Part shown: positions 15,987-24,806 of the stretch, piece by piece
Layout: each line of letters starts with the position of its first letter
Numbering within the stretch: the stretch's first letter is position 1
Source: RHLJ01 sp965212165
GTDB lineage: Bacteria > Bacteroidota > Rhodothermia > Balneolales > Balneolaceae
Length of the DNA: 64,000 nt
Reading direction: 5' to 3'
Assembly (NCBI GenBank): GCA_965212165.1
Contig: OZ243096.1
Location: forward strand, 1,736,001-1,800,000
Notes under the pieces: generated by a model
The model's database searches: none
What the model was told of the DNA's origin: nothing
What the model saw: only the letters and a program-made list of their open reading frames with translations
Translations under genes and position numbers: made by a program

Positions 15987-16464
15987 TTTTTCCGAAAAAT
16001 TTAATGGAATATTTTTGTTTTAGAGCCTGTTTTTGACGTTCATTTAATGAATTCAGGCTTTTACTATGAATCTGGATTTAGCTTTCTCCTGGAAGTTTTT
16101 TTTAGAGAAGGCAAACAATGATTAGAGAGTCAAATCTCTGGCTTATAAGCTTTGTTGAAGGATATCTTTACAAAAATAGCTTAACAACGTTCCTAAGTAG
16201 CATGATAAAACAGCACAAAGAAATGTATGGCACTTACCTCTCAATAAAAGAGAAGTGCTTTTCGAACAGTGATTATTTAAAAAATTTGAATAAGGCATAG
16301 CCAGAGGCTGTTAATTATAACAATTGCAGTTTAGCTAAATGGAGGTTGCCCTTTTGAGAAGTAAATTACTCATCGGGATCCCTATTTAAATAGATTCTAA
16401 ATAAGATAATATAATTATATTCAATTTAGTTCCCGGAAAAGTAAATTTTTTTAAATAATGAATA
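15987..16464. other. Long non-coding gap between divergent nhaA and osmC/metZ genes
   Basis: No convincing gene is seen. The gap contains several inverted repeats: AGCCTG with CAGGCT around 16024-16055 (with a nested TTCATT/AATGAA), a GCACTT/CTCT hairpin with AGAG/AAGTGC near 16231-16259 followed by TTTT on the plus strand, and three close palindromes, GGGATCCC (16375), CTATTTAAATAG (16382) and AATATAATTATATT (16408). A 60-codon frame at 16118-16300 has no recognisable features and runs through one of the hairpins, so it is not called. A small RNA is possible, but I recognise no known RNA family. Confidence 0.4.
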
Positions 16465-16516
16465 AAACCTTATTAGAATTATCATTAATGAGGTTTAATA
16501 GGGTAAAAAATCTCAT
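16465..16516 (+). promoter_or_regulatory. Two mutually exclusive hairpins in the leader of osmC-metZ
   Basis: Hairpin one pairs AAACCTTATTA (16465-16475) with TAATGAGGTTT (16486-16496), 11 pairs with one G-U and a 10-nt loop. Hairpin two pairs ATGAG (16488-16492) with CTCAT (16512-16516), extended beyond a bulge. They share bases, so only one can form. They end 41 bp before the osmC-like start codon. A switch controlling a methionine gene is a natural reading, but no known SAM riboswitch signature is present. Confidence 0.35.
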
Positions 16517-16557
16517 CATTACACGTATATTAGAAGCCATTTACGAAAAATATTTTT

Positions 16558-16992
16558 ATGCAGATTCAAATACATAGGCTTAATGATGCGGTTCACCTAA
16601 AAGCAATTAATGAAGAAGGTCATGAAGTTAATCTTGATGGATCTGAGAAAATAGGGGGAGAGAATTTAGGTTATCGTCCAATGCAAATGCTCTTAGTGGC
16701 TTTAGGTTCTTGTGCGTCAATGGATGTTCTATCAATATTAGAAAAGCAACGACAGACTATTGAAAAGTATTCTGTTTATGTTGATGGAGAACGCGAGCCT
16801 AATAAAACTCCCTCATTGTTCTCAAATATTCATGTTCGTTTTGAATTTATTGGTCCTTTAGAGGAGAAAAAAATTAAACGAGCTATCGAGCTTTCAATGG
16901 GAACATATTGTTCAGTAACAAAAACGCTCGAAAAAACTGCGACTATCACTTCCTCATATATCTTAAATAATCATGAAGAACAAAGAGTTTGA
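16558..16992 (+). CDS. OsmC family protein
   Basis: The 144-residue protein shows the OsmC/Ohr-like fold and its two reactive cysteines, one in LVALGSCASMDVLSIL and one near the C-terminus in GTYCSVTKTLEK. Family members reduce organic hydroperoxides or carry unknown small-molecule functions; this subgroup (YhfA-like) is uncharacterised. The gene overlaps the start of metZ by 20 bp, which implies translational coupling and suggests a link to sulfur amino acid metabolism. No Shine-Dalgarno sequence precedes the ATG, which is usual in Bacteroidota. Confidence 0.85.
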   Translation: MQIQIHRLNDAVHLKAINEEGHEVNLDGSEKIGGENLGYRPMQMLLVALGSCASMDVLSILEKQRQTIEKYSVYVDGEREPNKTPSLFSNIHVRFEFIGPLEEKKIKRAIELSMGTYCSVTKTLEKTATITSSYILNNHEEQRV

Positions 16993-18142
16993 AACCAAAG
17001 CAATTAGGCACCAAGTAGAAAGAACTCAGCAAAACGAACACTCTGTACCTATTTTTGCAACATCTAGTTACTTATTTGAAAGTTCTGAACATGCTCGTGC
17101 TTTGTTTGCAAAAGAAGCTGAAGGGAATATTTACTCTAGATACTCCAATCCAAATAATGATGAATTTGTTGACAAACTGTGTTTGTTAGAAGGAGCAGAG
17201 GCCGGAATATCTACTGCATCGGGTATGGCCGCAATGTTTGTTAGTATCGCTTCTTTCCTTAATCAAGGTGATCATATAGTTGCTTGTAAATCTGTTTTTG
17301 GTTCTACTCATCAAATTTTGACTCAACTTCTACCACGGTGGGGTATTACTCATACTTATGTTGATGTAAATGATTTGGAAGGCTGGGAGAAAGCTATTAA
17401 GCCAAATACAAAGATGTTTTTCTTCGAAACCCCATCTAATCCGGCATTGGATTTATTGGATATTGAAAAAATTTCTGGAATAGCTAAAGCACATAATATT
17501 TTAGTAAATGTAGATAACTGTTTTGCGACTCCTTATTTACAAAACCCGATAAAATGGGGTGCGGATATAGTCACACATTCTGCGACCAAATTTATTGATG
17601 GTCAAGGTAGGGTTCTTGGTGGTGCGATATTAGGTAGAAAGGAATTAATAGACAAAGTAATATTTATGGGGAGGCATACCGGTCCTGCAATGTCACCATT
17701 TAATGGATGGATACTTTCAAAAAGTTTAGAAACCTTAGCAGTTAGAATGGATAGACATTGTTCAAATGCATTAGAATTAGCAAAGTTTTTGAGTAGCCAT
17801 AATGATGTTAAAACTGTTAAATATCCATTTCTTGAATCTCATCTTCAATATTCATTAGCCAAAAAACAAATGGAGCAGGGTGGAGGCATCGTTAGCTTTG
17901 AACTTAAGGGAGGGTTATCAAAAGGGCGAAAATTTCTAGACTCATTAGAAATGTTGTCACTTACTGCAAATTTAGGAGATACTCGAAGTATCGCTACACA
18001 TCCAGCTTCAACAACTCATTCAAAGTTATCTGAAGAGGAACGCAAAACTGTTGGGATTACACCGGGTTTAGTTCGAATTTCTACAGGTTTAGAAAATATA
18101 AAAGATATTTTAGAGGATGTAGATAAAGCTTTAATCAGTTAG
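16973..18142 (+). CDS. metZ: O-succinylhomoserine sulfhydrylase (Cys/Met metabolism PLP enzyme)
   Basis: The 389-residue protein belongs to the trans-sulfuration PLP family: YSRYSNPNNDEFVDKLCLLEG, GISTASGMAAMF, FFETPSNPALDLLDI, VNVDNCFATPYLQNP and the PLP lysine in HSATKFIDGQGRVLGGA. The sequence FIDGQGRVLGG distinguishes MetZ-type sulfhydrylases, which make homocysteine directly from O-succinylhomoserine and sulfide, from cystathionine lyases. It is cytoplasmic. It is coupled to the OsmC-like gene and its 3' end is 6 bp from the convergent M28 peptidase gene. Use of O-acetylhomoserine instead cannot be excluded. Confidence 0.88.
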   Translation: MKNKEFETKAIRHQVERTQQNEHSVPIFATSSYLFESSEHARALFAKEAEGNIYSRYSNPNNDEFVDKLCLLEGAEAGISTASGMAAMFVSIASFLNQGDHIVACKSVFGSTHQILTQLLPRWGITHTYVDVNDLEGWEKAIKPNTKMFFFETPSNPALDLLDIEKISGIAKAHNILVNVDNCFATPYLQNPIKWGADIVTHSATKFIDGQGRVLGGAILGRKELIDKVIFMGRHTGPAMSPFNGWILSKSLETLAVRMDRHCSNALELAKFLSSHNDVKTVKYPFLESHLQYSLAKKQMEQGGGIVSFELKGGLSKGRKFLDSLEMLSLTANLGDTRSIATHPASTTHSKLSEEERKTVGITPGLVRISTGLENIKDILEDVDKALIS

Positions 18143-18148
18143 GGAGTA

Positions 18149-19462
18149 TTAATCTACTTGATTAACATCTACTCTAGTTGGGGTATCATATCCAGATACT
18201 ATGCCTTGAGCAGCCCGAGCAATAGCTTTTATAGTGTTTGTTAAGTGAGATATATTTATTGTTTCAAACTCATCACTTACTTGATGGTAATCTTTATCAA
18301 CATCAATTGGGGTTGTACTAATGGTATGAGCAGGGACTCCAAGTCTAGCTAATGTGGCATTGTCTGATCGGTAGAAAAGGTTTTGCTGTGGATATGGATC
18401 GGCATAGAATTCATACTCTGTACCTTCTGTACTTTTAGAAAGTAATTCTCCAAAGTTAGATCGTTCATATCCTGTTATCCAAGCTGTATTTGGTCCTGAA
18501 ACAGCAGGTTTACCAATCATTTCAATGTTAAACATTGCTATAATTTCGTCTGGATTAAATTGCTTAGAAAGATATTGAGAGCCATAACCGCCAGCTTCTT
18601 CGGCCGTAAATGTCGCAAATACTAAAGTTCGCTCTGGTTTACTTTTACTTTTAAAATACTTTGCCAATTCAATTACAGCTGTAACCCCTGATGCATTATC
18701 ATTAGCTCCATTTGCTATTGAATCTCCTTCAACCACATTTCTAATCCCAATGTGATCATGATGGGCTGAAAATAGAACAAATTCATTTGTTCTATTTCCT
18801 GGTAATATTCCAAGTACATTAGATAATTCTTTTTCTTCAACTTTAGGTTCAATAGCTATTGAAAATGAATTTGATCTATTTGCTAAAATAAAGACAATAT
18901 TACTGCTTTTATCTGTATCCATTGTTCTAGTTGGTCTTGAATAAAATCTATGATATCTACCAAAAATGTCTGTATGACTAGGATCTACAAATACTAATAA
19001 ATCGGTCTCAGAATTTGAAAGTTCTTGAAATCTTGACCGATAATTATCATCCTTATTTATTTCTCGAACTTCAATAGTTGAATTATTCCAATCAATTGCG
19101 ATGCCATTTAATAAAGCAAAGAATTGATCACTTTCTACTGATTTTCTATCGAATACCAATGAATGATTAGATATACTAACTTCATTAAGCTTAAAATTTT
19201 GTTTATAGCCTTCAAGATTAGAGAAATTATCCAACCCGATCTCTTGAAATTTTGAAGCAATATAGTCTGCTGCACGATCTACATCTTCAGTAAAGGCTTG
19301 ACGACCTCTCATTTCATCGGAACTTAACACTTTCAAAGTTGATGAGACTGAATCATCATTTGTTGAATAAGTTTGAGTACATTGAATAGTTAGCAACAAT
19401 AAAACCATATATAAAACTGGTTTTAGTTGATAATTTCGTCCGAAAAATTGTTTTTTAAACAT
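18149..19462 (-). CDS. M28-family peptidase, probable lipoprotein
   Basis: The 437-residue protein begins with a basic leader and a hydrophobic segment ending in LLLLTIQC, a lipobox, so Cys28 is probably lipidated. The catalytic domain has the M28 motifs LFSAHHDHIGIRN, GANDNASGVTAVIELA, FATFTAEEAGGYGS and a late YHQVSDEFETI with the last zinc His. The ATG at 19462 is kept because starting at the internal Met19 would remove the basic n-region. It is distinct in sequence from the longer M28 enzyme near 6 kb. The expected role is aminopeptidase activity at the outer membrane or in the periplasm. Confidence 0.88.
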   Translation of the reverse strand: MFKKQFFGRNYQLKPVLYMVLLLLTIQCTQTYSTNDDSVSSTLKVLSSDEMRGRQAFTEDVDRAADYIASKFQEIGLDNFSNLEGYKQNFKLNEVSISNHSLVFDRKSVESDQFFALLNGIAIDWNNSTIEVREINKDDNYRSRFQELSNSETDLLVFVDPSHTDIFGRYHRFYSRPTRTMDTDKSSNIVFILANRSNSFSIAIEPKVEEKELSNVLGILPGNRTNEFVLFSAHHDHIGIRNVVEGDSIANGANDNASGVTAVIELAKYFKSKSKPERTLVFATFTAEEAGGYGSQYLSKQFNPDEIIAMFNIEMIGKPAVSGPNTAWITGYERSNFGELLSKSTEGTEYEFYADPYPQQNLFYRSDNATLARLGVPAHTISTTPIDVDKDYHQVSDEFETINISHLTNTIKAIARAAQGIVSGYDTPTRVDVNQVD

Positions 19463-19535
19463 CGTATCAAATTTAATTTCTTACAATGATTATAAATAAC
19501 AGGGCGATTAATAGAAGTAAAAGATTGAAAGATGT

Positions 19536-22322
19536 TTAAGGATCTCTAAACCATTTTTTTAATATAGTTTTAATCGATTCGACTGTAATTGGTTTTGAAA
19601 CAAAGTCATCCATACCTGCTTCTAAACATCTTTCGCGATCCCCAGGAAGAGCATTAGCTGTCATTGCAATTATTTTAGGAGCTTTTGGTAATGACTTCTC
19701 GATAAGTTTTATTTTTCTAGTTGCTTCAAGACCATCTAAAACGGGCATTTCCATATCCATAAAAACCAGATCATACTTCTTTTCTTGAACCATATCTATC
19801 GCATGTTGTCCATCTTGAGCAATATCAGCGGAAAGCCCCAAACGCTCTAGAATTCTAGAAGCAACCTTTTGATTAATGAGATTATCCTCTGCAATTAGAA
19901 TCGAAATATTTACTCCAAGTAGAGATTTAAAATTATTGTCAGTTATTTTTTTAGTTTTATCTTCTTCATCTAAGCTATAAATCCTTTCAAGGTTATTTAG
20001 CAATTGAGTTTGTTTTATTGGTTTCGTTAGATAAAAATTGAACATTTTTCGTTGAGATTCATCTTCTAGCTCATGAACAGAGCTAAGTATAACTAGAGGG
20101 AGAATTTTTTTCCTAAAGTATTTCCGTATCTCAGTCGCAACTTGGATCCCATCAAAGTCTGGCATCTGCATATCAAGTATTCCAAAATCATATTTATTTA
20201 ACGATTCAACTTTGGTAAGTACATCTTTAGGATTATTGAAAGTATCAACTGAAATCCCAGCTTTTTCTAGTTGAGTCTTGAGAATATTTAAGTTTGTGAG
20301 GTTGTCATCTAGTATGAATATTTTTTTCCCTTTTAAGATTGGGGATGGTATTGCATTTCTTTTCCTCGAACTCTTACCAAATGTAATAGTAAAGCTAAAA
20401 GTACTTCCTTTATTTATGATACTTTGAGCTGAGATAACACCGCCCATTGCTTCAACAAGTTTTTTACTTATAACTAATCCCAAACCTGTTCCACCATATT
20501 TCCGTGTTGAACTAGCATCAACTTGTGTGAAACTTTGAAATAACCTATTCATTCTATTATCTGGAATACCTATCCCAGTATCTTTTATATCAAATCTTAT
20601 TTGAGATGTGTCTTCATGTTCAAGTGATACTTTTACTAATACATATCCATCTGTTGTAAACTTAATTGCATTAGCAACAAGGTTAAGAAGTACTTGTTGT
20701 AACCGGGTTGAATCTCCAATAATAAATTCTGGAACCCCATCTTCTAGTTGATAGATTAGTTCTAAGTCTTCCTTTACATTAACCGATGATGTGAGATCAA
20801 AAACCATTTCGATTAACTCTTTAAGGTTGAACTCACTTTCTTCGAGTTCAAGTTTGCCTGATTCTATTTTCGAGTAGTCAAGGATATTATTGATTATACT
20901 AAGAAGGCTTTCTCCACTTCTTTTAATTGTTTGAGAATACTCTTTTTGCTTTTGATTTAGGTTACTATCAGTAAGAAGACCTGATAGACCTATTACAGCA
21001 TTTAGTGGAGTCCGGATTTCATGGCTCATAGTAGAAAGGAACTGAGATTTTGCAATTGAAGATTCTTCAGCCTGTATCTTGGCAATCTTTAAAAATTCAG
21101 CAAAGCGGTATGAAAGAATTAAAGATTGGAAAAAGAAAAAGCTCAGGTACCCTATGAAGCTTAAGAGCAGTAACTCTTCAACAAGCCCAAAGTATTCCAT
21201 AATTTGATATAAGAATACAATAAATACAATTCCTGTACTAAGAAGTGCAAATTGAGCACCTACACTGTTGTTGATAGCAGCTTTAATGTAAACCCAGAAA
21301 GCATAAACTATATACAATATAATAACAGCAAAATAAGGTGTAATAAGGTGTGTGAAAATGATTGGAGGTAGAAATAAAGAAACACCAACGAATATTAAAG
21401 AAATACCACTAAGAAAATATACAAGGGGTTTAGAAGTTTCTTTTGGATAAAGATTGAGTGTATAAATTCCAAACAAATAACCAGACAAAAATAGAGTTAT
21501 GTATTCAAGCTTTAAGGTTACAATCCAAGGAATATCCTGAATTAAAAAGTGGAGAGGATATGATCCAAAGCCAATAATTCGGTAGCTATATACAAGACAG
21601 AAAATCGAAAAATAAAGTATTGTTGTCTCATGTCTGCCAAATAGATAAAGTCCAAAAAAGAATAATCCTCCCATCAATAAAGCGCCGGTTAAAACGAATG
21701 CATATCCATATTCTAAATACCTAGCTTCAAATAAACTCTCAGCATTTCCGATTTTAATTGCTTGATAAGCACCACCTTTTTTGTGATGAAAATTTGCAAT
21801 ATGAAGTACAAAATTCAGAGTATCCGAAGAGAATTCACCCAATGCAATAGTTTTCGGAAGCCAATTAGGAGTGTAATATTCTTTTGAAGTAGCAGGTGTT
21901 CCATTTCTAGCAATCTCTTCTCCATTTATAAAAAGAATATAAGAGGAATAGAAATCAGGAAGGTCTAGAGCTAAAGGAGGTCTATCTTTTGGTAGATACA
22001 AGGTTGACGTGTAGGTTGCAGCACCATATGAATCCAGCCCTGGAATTTCACTCCATAAAGTTGTAAATAAAATATTCTGAGTTTTTTTACTTAGATCAGT
22101 GTCAGATGGTAGAATGAGTTGATCCCAAAAGAAATTCCATTCACCAGATAACTCAAAGGGCTGAGTTTCAAAATCATAAGAAGAAAGATCAAAAACACCA
22201 TTTTTATTATTTGACTGAGCTAAGGTTATTGACGAGAATAACATCAGATATATAAGTGAACATACCTTAATTATACATGGTCCTATAGCTTGTTTATTTA
22301 TGGAATCTGTGATCATATTCAA
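19536..22322 (-). CDS. 7TMR-DISM hybrid histidine kinase with two receiver domains
   Basis: The domain order in this 928-residue protein is: leader (to about 36), extracytoplasmic jelly-roll sensor of the 7TMR-DISMED2 type (about 42-195), seven-helix 7TMR-DISM block (about 205-410), HisKA with phosphoacceptor His434 (TMSHEIRTPL), and HATPase (about 535-650, with NLVANAIKFT, DTGIGIP and GTGLGL). Two receivers follow, one with Asp717 (LDMQMPDFDG) and one with Asp856 (MDMEMPVLDG). The sensor's carbohydrate-binding-like fold suggests a sugar or glycan signal. It lies 23 bp after its paralogue on the same strand. No output regulator or Hpt gene is adjacent, so the phosphorelay partner is elsewhere. 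Confidence 0.9.
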   Translation of the reverse strand: MNMITDSINKQAIGPCIIKVCSLIYLMLFSSITLAQSNNKNGVFDLSSYDFETQPFELSGEWNFFWDQLILPSDTDLSKKTQNILFTTLWSEIPGLDSYGAATYTSTLYLPKDRPPLALDLPDFYSSYILFINGEEIARNGTPATSKEYYTPNWLPKTIALGEFSSDTLNFVLHIANFHHKKGGAYQAIKIGNAESLFEARYLEYGYAFVLTGALLMGGLFFFGLYLFGRHETTILYFSIFCLVYSYRIIGFGSYPLHFLIQDIPWIVTLKLEYITLFLSGYLFGIYTLNLYPKETSKPLVYFLSGISLIFVGVSLFLPPIIFTHLITPYFAVIILYIVYAFWVYIKAAINNSVGAQFALLSTGIVFIVFLYQIMEYFGLVEELLLLSFIGYLSFFFFQSLILSYRFAEFLKIAKIQAEESSIAKSQFLSTMSHEIRTPLNAVIGLSGLLTDSNLNQKQKEYSQTIKRSGESLLSIINNILDYSKIESGKLELEESEFNLKELIEMVFDLTSSVNVKEDLELIYQLEDGVPEFIIGDSTRLQQVLLNLVANAIKFTTDGYVLVKVSLEHEDTSQIRFDIKDTGIGIPDNRMNRLFQSFTQVDASSTRKYGGTGLGLVISKKLVEAMGGVISAQSIINKGSTFSFTITFGKSSRKRNAIPSPILKGKKIFILDDNLTNLNILKTQLEKAGISVDTFNNPKDVLTKVESLNKYDFGILDMQMPDFDGIQVATEIRKYFRKKILPLVILSSVHELEDESQRKMFNFYLTKPIKQTQLLNNLERIYSLDEEDKTKKITDNNFKSLLGVNISILIAEDNLINQKVASRILERLGLSADIAQDGQHAIDMVQEKKYDLVFMDMEMPVLDGLEATRKIKLIEKSLPKAPKIIAMTANALPGDRERCLEAGMDDFVSKPITVESIKTILKKWFRDP

Positions 22323-22345
22323 TAATATAATAAGTCGAGATCAAT

Positions 22346-24712
22346 TTATGATGGGAACCATTTTAATAATACAGATTCGGTAGTACTTAATGTTATTGGT
22401 TTTGAAATAAAATCAACCATTCCAGCATCAAAACAACGGGCTTTATCTTCTGTTGTGGCATTTGCTGTCATTGCAACAATTTTCGGTGAATGTGCTTTCT
22501 CACCTAACTCTTTAATTTTAATTGTCGCTTCAATACCATCCATTTCAGGCATTTCCATATCCATAAAAACTAGATCATAATTTTTTTCCTGAACTTTTTC
22601 TACAGCTTCAAAGCCATTATTAGCTATATCAGCAGTATATCCAAGCCGTTCTAGTACTTTAAGTACAACTTTTTGGTTAATTAGGTTATCTTCAACAGCA
22701 AGGATTGAGATATTCTTAAGACTTTCACGCGATTCTGCAGGTTTAAGTTTTTCCTCAAGTTCGTCCCTTTCGGTTTTAGAGACTGCAACCGATTCAATGG
22801 TAAAATAGAATGTCGTACCAGAGTCTTTTTTACTTTGAACCCAAATCCTGCCGCCTAATCCTTCAATTAATCTTTTACTTATTGCTAATCCTAATCCTGT
22901 TCCACCATATCGACGGTTTTTGTCGGCTTCGATTTGTGAAAAACGGTTGAAAAGTAAACTCATCTTATCTTCAGGAATGCCAATTCCAGTGTCTTTAACA
23001 ATAAATAAAATTTGACCTTTTTCAGATATCGATTCTGTTGTAGTAACCTGAACAGATATTTCACCTTTGTCTGTAAATTTTATTGCATTACCTATTAGGT
23101 TGATTAAAATCTGGCGTAATCGAGTGTTATCTGTTTTAATATATTCTGGTAGTGAGTCATCAAATCTAAAACTTAACTTAACCTTCTTTGGATCTATAAG
23201 CGATCCGAGCATTCTTATGATATCAGCTATTAAGTATGGAACGTGAGTAGGTTTATATTCCATTTCAACTTCAGAAGACTCTATTTTAGTAAAGTCTAAA
23301 ATATTATTGATAATACTAAGTAAATTTTCTCCACTTTTCTTGATAGTATTAGCAAACTGCATCTTCTCTTTTTCAGATTTGCTATCTAATAATAATTCAG
23401 ATAAACCAATAACAGCATTAAGAGGTGTACGAAGTTCATGCCCCATGGTTGATAAAAAGTGTGTTTTTGCAATAGATGCAGATTCAGCACGTTCTTTTGC
23501 CTCATTTAGTGTAAAAGAGAATCTATTCGATAAGGTAAGTGATTGCAAAAAGAAAAAAGAAATATAACCTATAAATTTGATAGAAAGGTTTTCATCAACT
23601 ATTACAAAGTATTCTAATAGGTCGTATATAAATATGATGAATACAACTAAAATACTTGCTAATGCAAATACAGCTCCTACCTGTTTATTTCTGAATGCCT
23701 TTATTAATATATAGGTTGAATAAGAAACGTATATAGTAAGCAGAGCGAAGAAAAAGTTGATTAGAGATGTGAAGTAATATGCCGGAAGTAGTAATGCAAC
23801 AACTCCAAAAATCAAAAATATATAGTTAAAACTATCCATTATATATTTTGAAGCTTCTTGTGGATACAGGTTTTTTATAAACAAGCCAAACAAAGCCGCA
23901 GATAGATATAATGATATATATTCAAGCTTTATAGTAAGTATCCATGGTAAATTTGGTAATATGAAATGAAGTGGATATAACTCAGTGCCAATAATCCGAT
24001 AACTATAGACCAGACAAAAAAGAGCAAAAAAGAGAATGGTTTTTTCTTGCTTACCAAACGAGTATAGACCGAAGAAGAAAAGAGCACCCATTATGAGGCT
24101 TCCAGTAAGAATAAAAGTATAACCTAGTTCTATTTCCCGATTTCTCTGTAATAACTCTTCTCTACCTATAACAATTGGAAGTCGAACGCCACCTTTGGAA
24201 TGGTCAAAATTAGATACCTGAAGGATGACATCAATATTATTCGACTCAAATCGATCTAATGGTACAGTAATCGGTAACCAATTTGGAGTATAACTCTCTT
24301 TACTCGTTCCTACCACTCCATTTTCAGCAACAATTTGATTCCCAAAGTATAACCTATATGAAGAATATGAATCAGGGATTGTTAGGGCCAGTTTTGGGTA
24401 ATCTTTTGGAAGAAGGACTTTGATTTTATAGGTTGCATACCCAAATGAACCTAAATCTTCGTATTCATTCCAAAAGTGAGGGAAAGAAACTGTTGCAGGT
24501 ATATTTTGAACAGGATCGCCAGGTTCTATTAATTCATTCCAAAAAAAATGCCATTCACCATTTAATGGAAGTCTAGGCTCTTCATAAAAATTGTGGGTAG
24601 TAAGATCAAGAACACCACGTTGAATAATTGGCTGAGCTGTAGTAACCGATGCATTTACTAGCATCAATACACTAAATAATATTAACCCAATACACCTAAC
24701 GTTATGCTTCAA
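22346..24712 (-). CDS. 7TMR-DISM hybrid histidine kinase with one receiver domain
   Basis: This 788-residue protein is a paralogue of its downstream neighbour with the same plan: signal peptide (to about 27), jelly-roll sensor (about 32-190), seven helices (about 197-400), HisKA with His425 (TMGHELRTPL), HATPase (NLIGNAIKFT, DTGIGIP, GTGLGL) and a single receiver with Asp718 (MDMEMPEMDG). Shared phrases such as LVYSYRIIG, PLHFI and YTPNWLP show tandem duplication. It lacks the first of the two receivers in the neighbour, so either that domain was lost here or gained there. The two genes probably form one transcript. Confidence 0.9.
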   Translation of the reverse strand: MKHNVRCIGLILFSVLMLVNASVTTAQPIIQRGVLDLTTHNFYEEPRLPLNGEWHFFWNELIEPGDPVQNIPATVSFPHFWNEYEDLGSFGYATYKIKVLLPKDYPKLALTIPDSYSSYRLYFGNQIVAENGVVGTSKESYTPNWLPITVPLDRFESNNIDVILQVSNFDHSKGGVRLPIVIGREELLQRNREIELGYTFILTGSLIMGALFFFGLYSFGKQEKTILFFALFCLVYSYRIIGTELYPLHFILPNLPWILTIKLEYISLYLSAALFGLFIKNLYPQEASKYIMDSFNYIFLIFGVVALLLPAYYFTSLINFFFALLTIYVSYSTYILIKAFRNKQVGAVFALASILVVFIIFIYDLLEYFVIVDENLSIKFIGYISFFFLQSLTLSNRFSFTLNEAKERAESASIAKTHFLSTMGHELRTPLNAVIGLSELLLDSKSEKEKMQFANTIKKSGENLLSIINNILDFTKIESSEVEMEYKPTHVPYLIADIIRMLGSLIDPKKVKLSFRFDDSLPEYIKTDNTRLRQILINLIGNAIKFTDKGEISVQVTTTESISEKGQILFIVKDTGIGIPEDKMSLLFNRFSQIEADKNRRYGGTGLGLAISKRLIEGLGGRIWVQSKKDSGTTFYFTIESVAVSKTERDELEEKLKPAESRESLKNISILAVEDNLINQKVVLKVLERLGYTADIANNGFEAVEKVQEKNYDLVFMDMEMPEMDGIEATIKIKELGEKAHSPKIVAMTANATTEDKARCFDAGMVDFISKPITLSTTESVLLKWFPS

Positions 24713-24764
24713 AATAGTGATCTATCGACCATTTGTTAAAAGCTTAATGTATATAAAAAAGCAT

Positions 24765-24792
24765 AAAAAAAGCCATGAAATCGCATGGCTTT
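24765..24792 (-). terminator. Rho-independent terminator after the fatty acid desaturase gene
   Basis: A perfect 9-bp stem (AAAGCCATG / CATGGCTTT) with a 6-nt loop is followed on the minus strand by a run of six or more T. It lies 15 bp beyond the desaturase stop and isolates that gene from the kinases downstream. Confidence 0.85.
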
Positions 24793-24806
24793 ATTTTATC
24801 GATTAA

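Noticed and set aside
15987..16060. Ion-sensing riboswitch upstream of nhaA
   Set aside because: An AGCCTG/CAGGCT hairpin is there, but I cannot match it to any known nhaA-associated RNA motif.
16118..16300. 60-codon frame between nhaA and osmC
   Set aside because: No homology I recognise, it runs through a hairpin with TTTT after it, and it lies in a region with several inverted repeats; not supported as a gene.
16302..16400. SAM-II-like riboswitch, because TTTAGCTAAATGGAGG recalls its 3' end
   Set aside because: The required upstream stem and pseudoknot partners could not be found, so the resemblance is too weak.
18131..18165. TTAATCA/TGATTAA inverted repeat at the metZ/M28 convergent ends
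   Set aside because: Only 7 AT-rich pairs with a 21-nt loop and no T-run; expected by chance.
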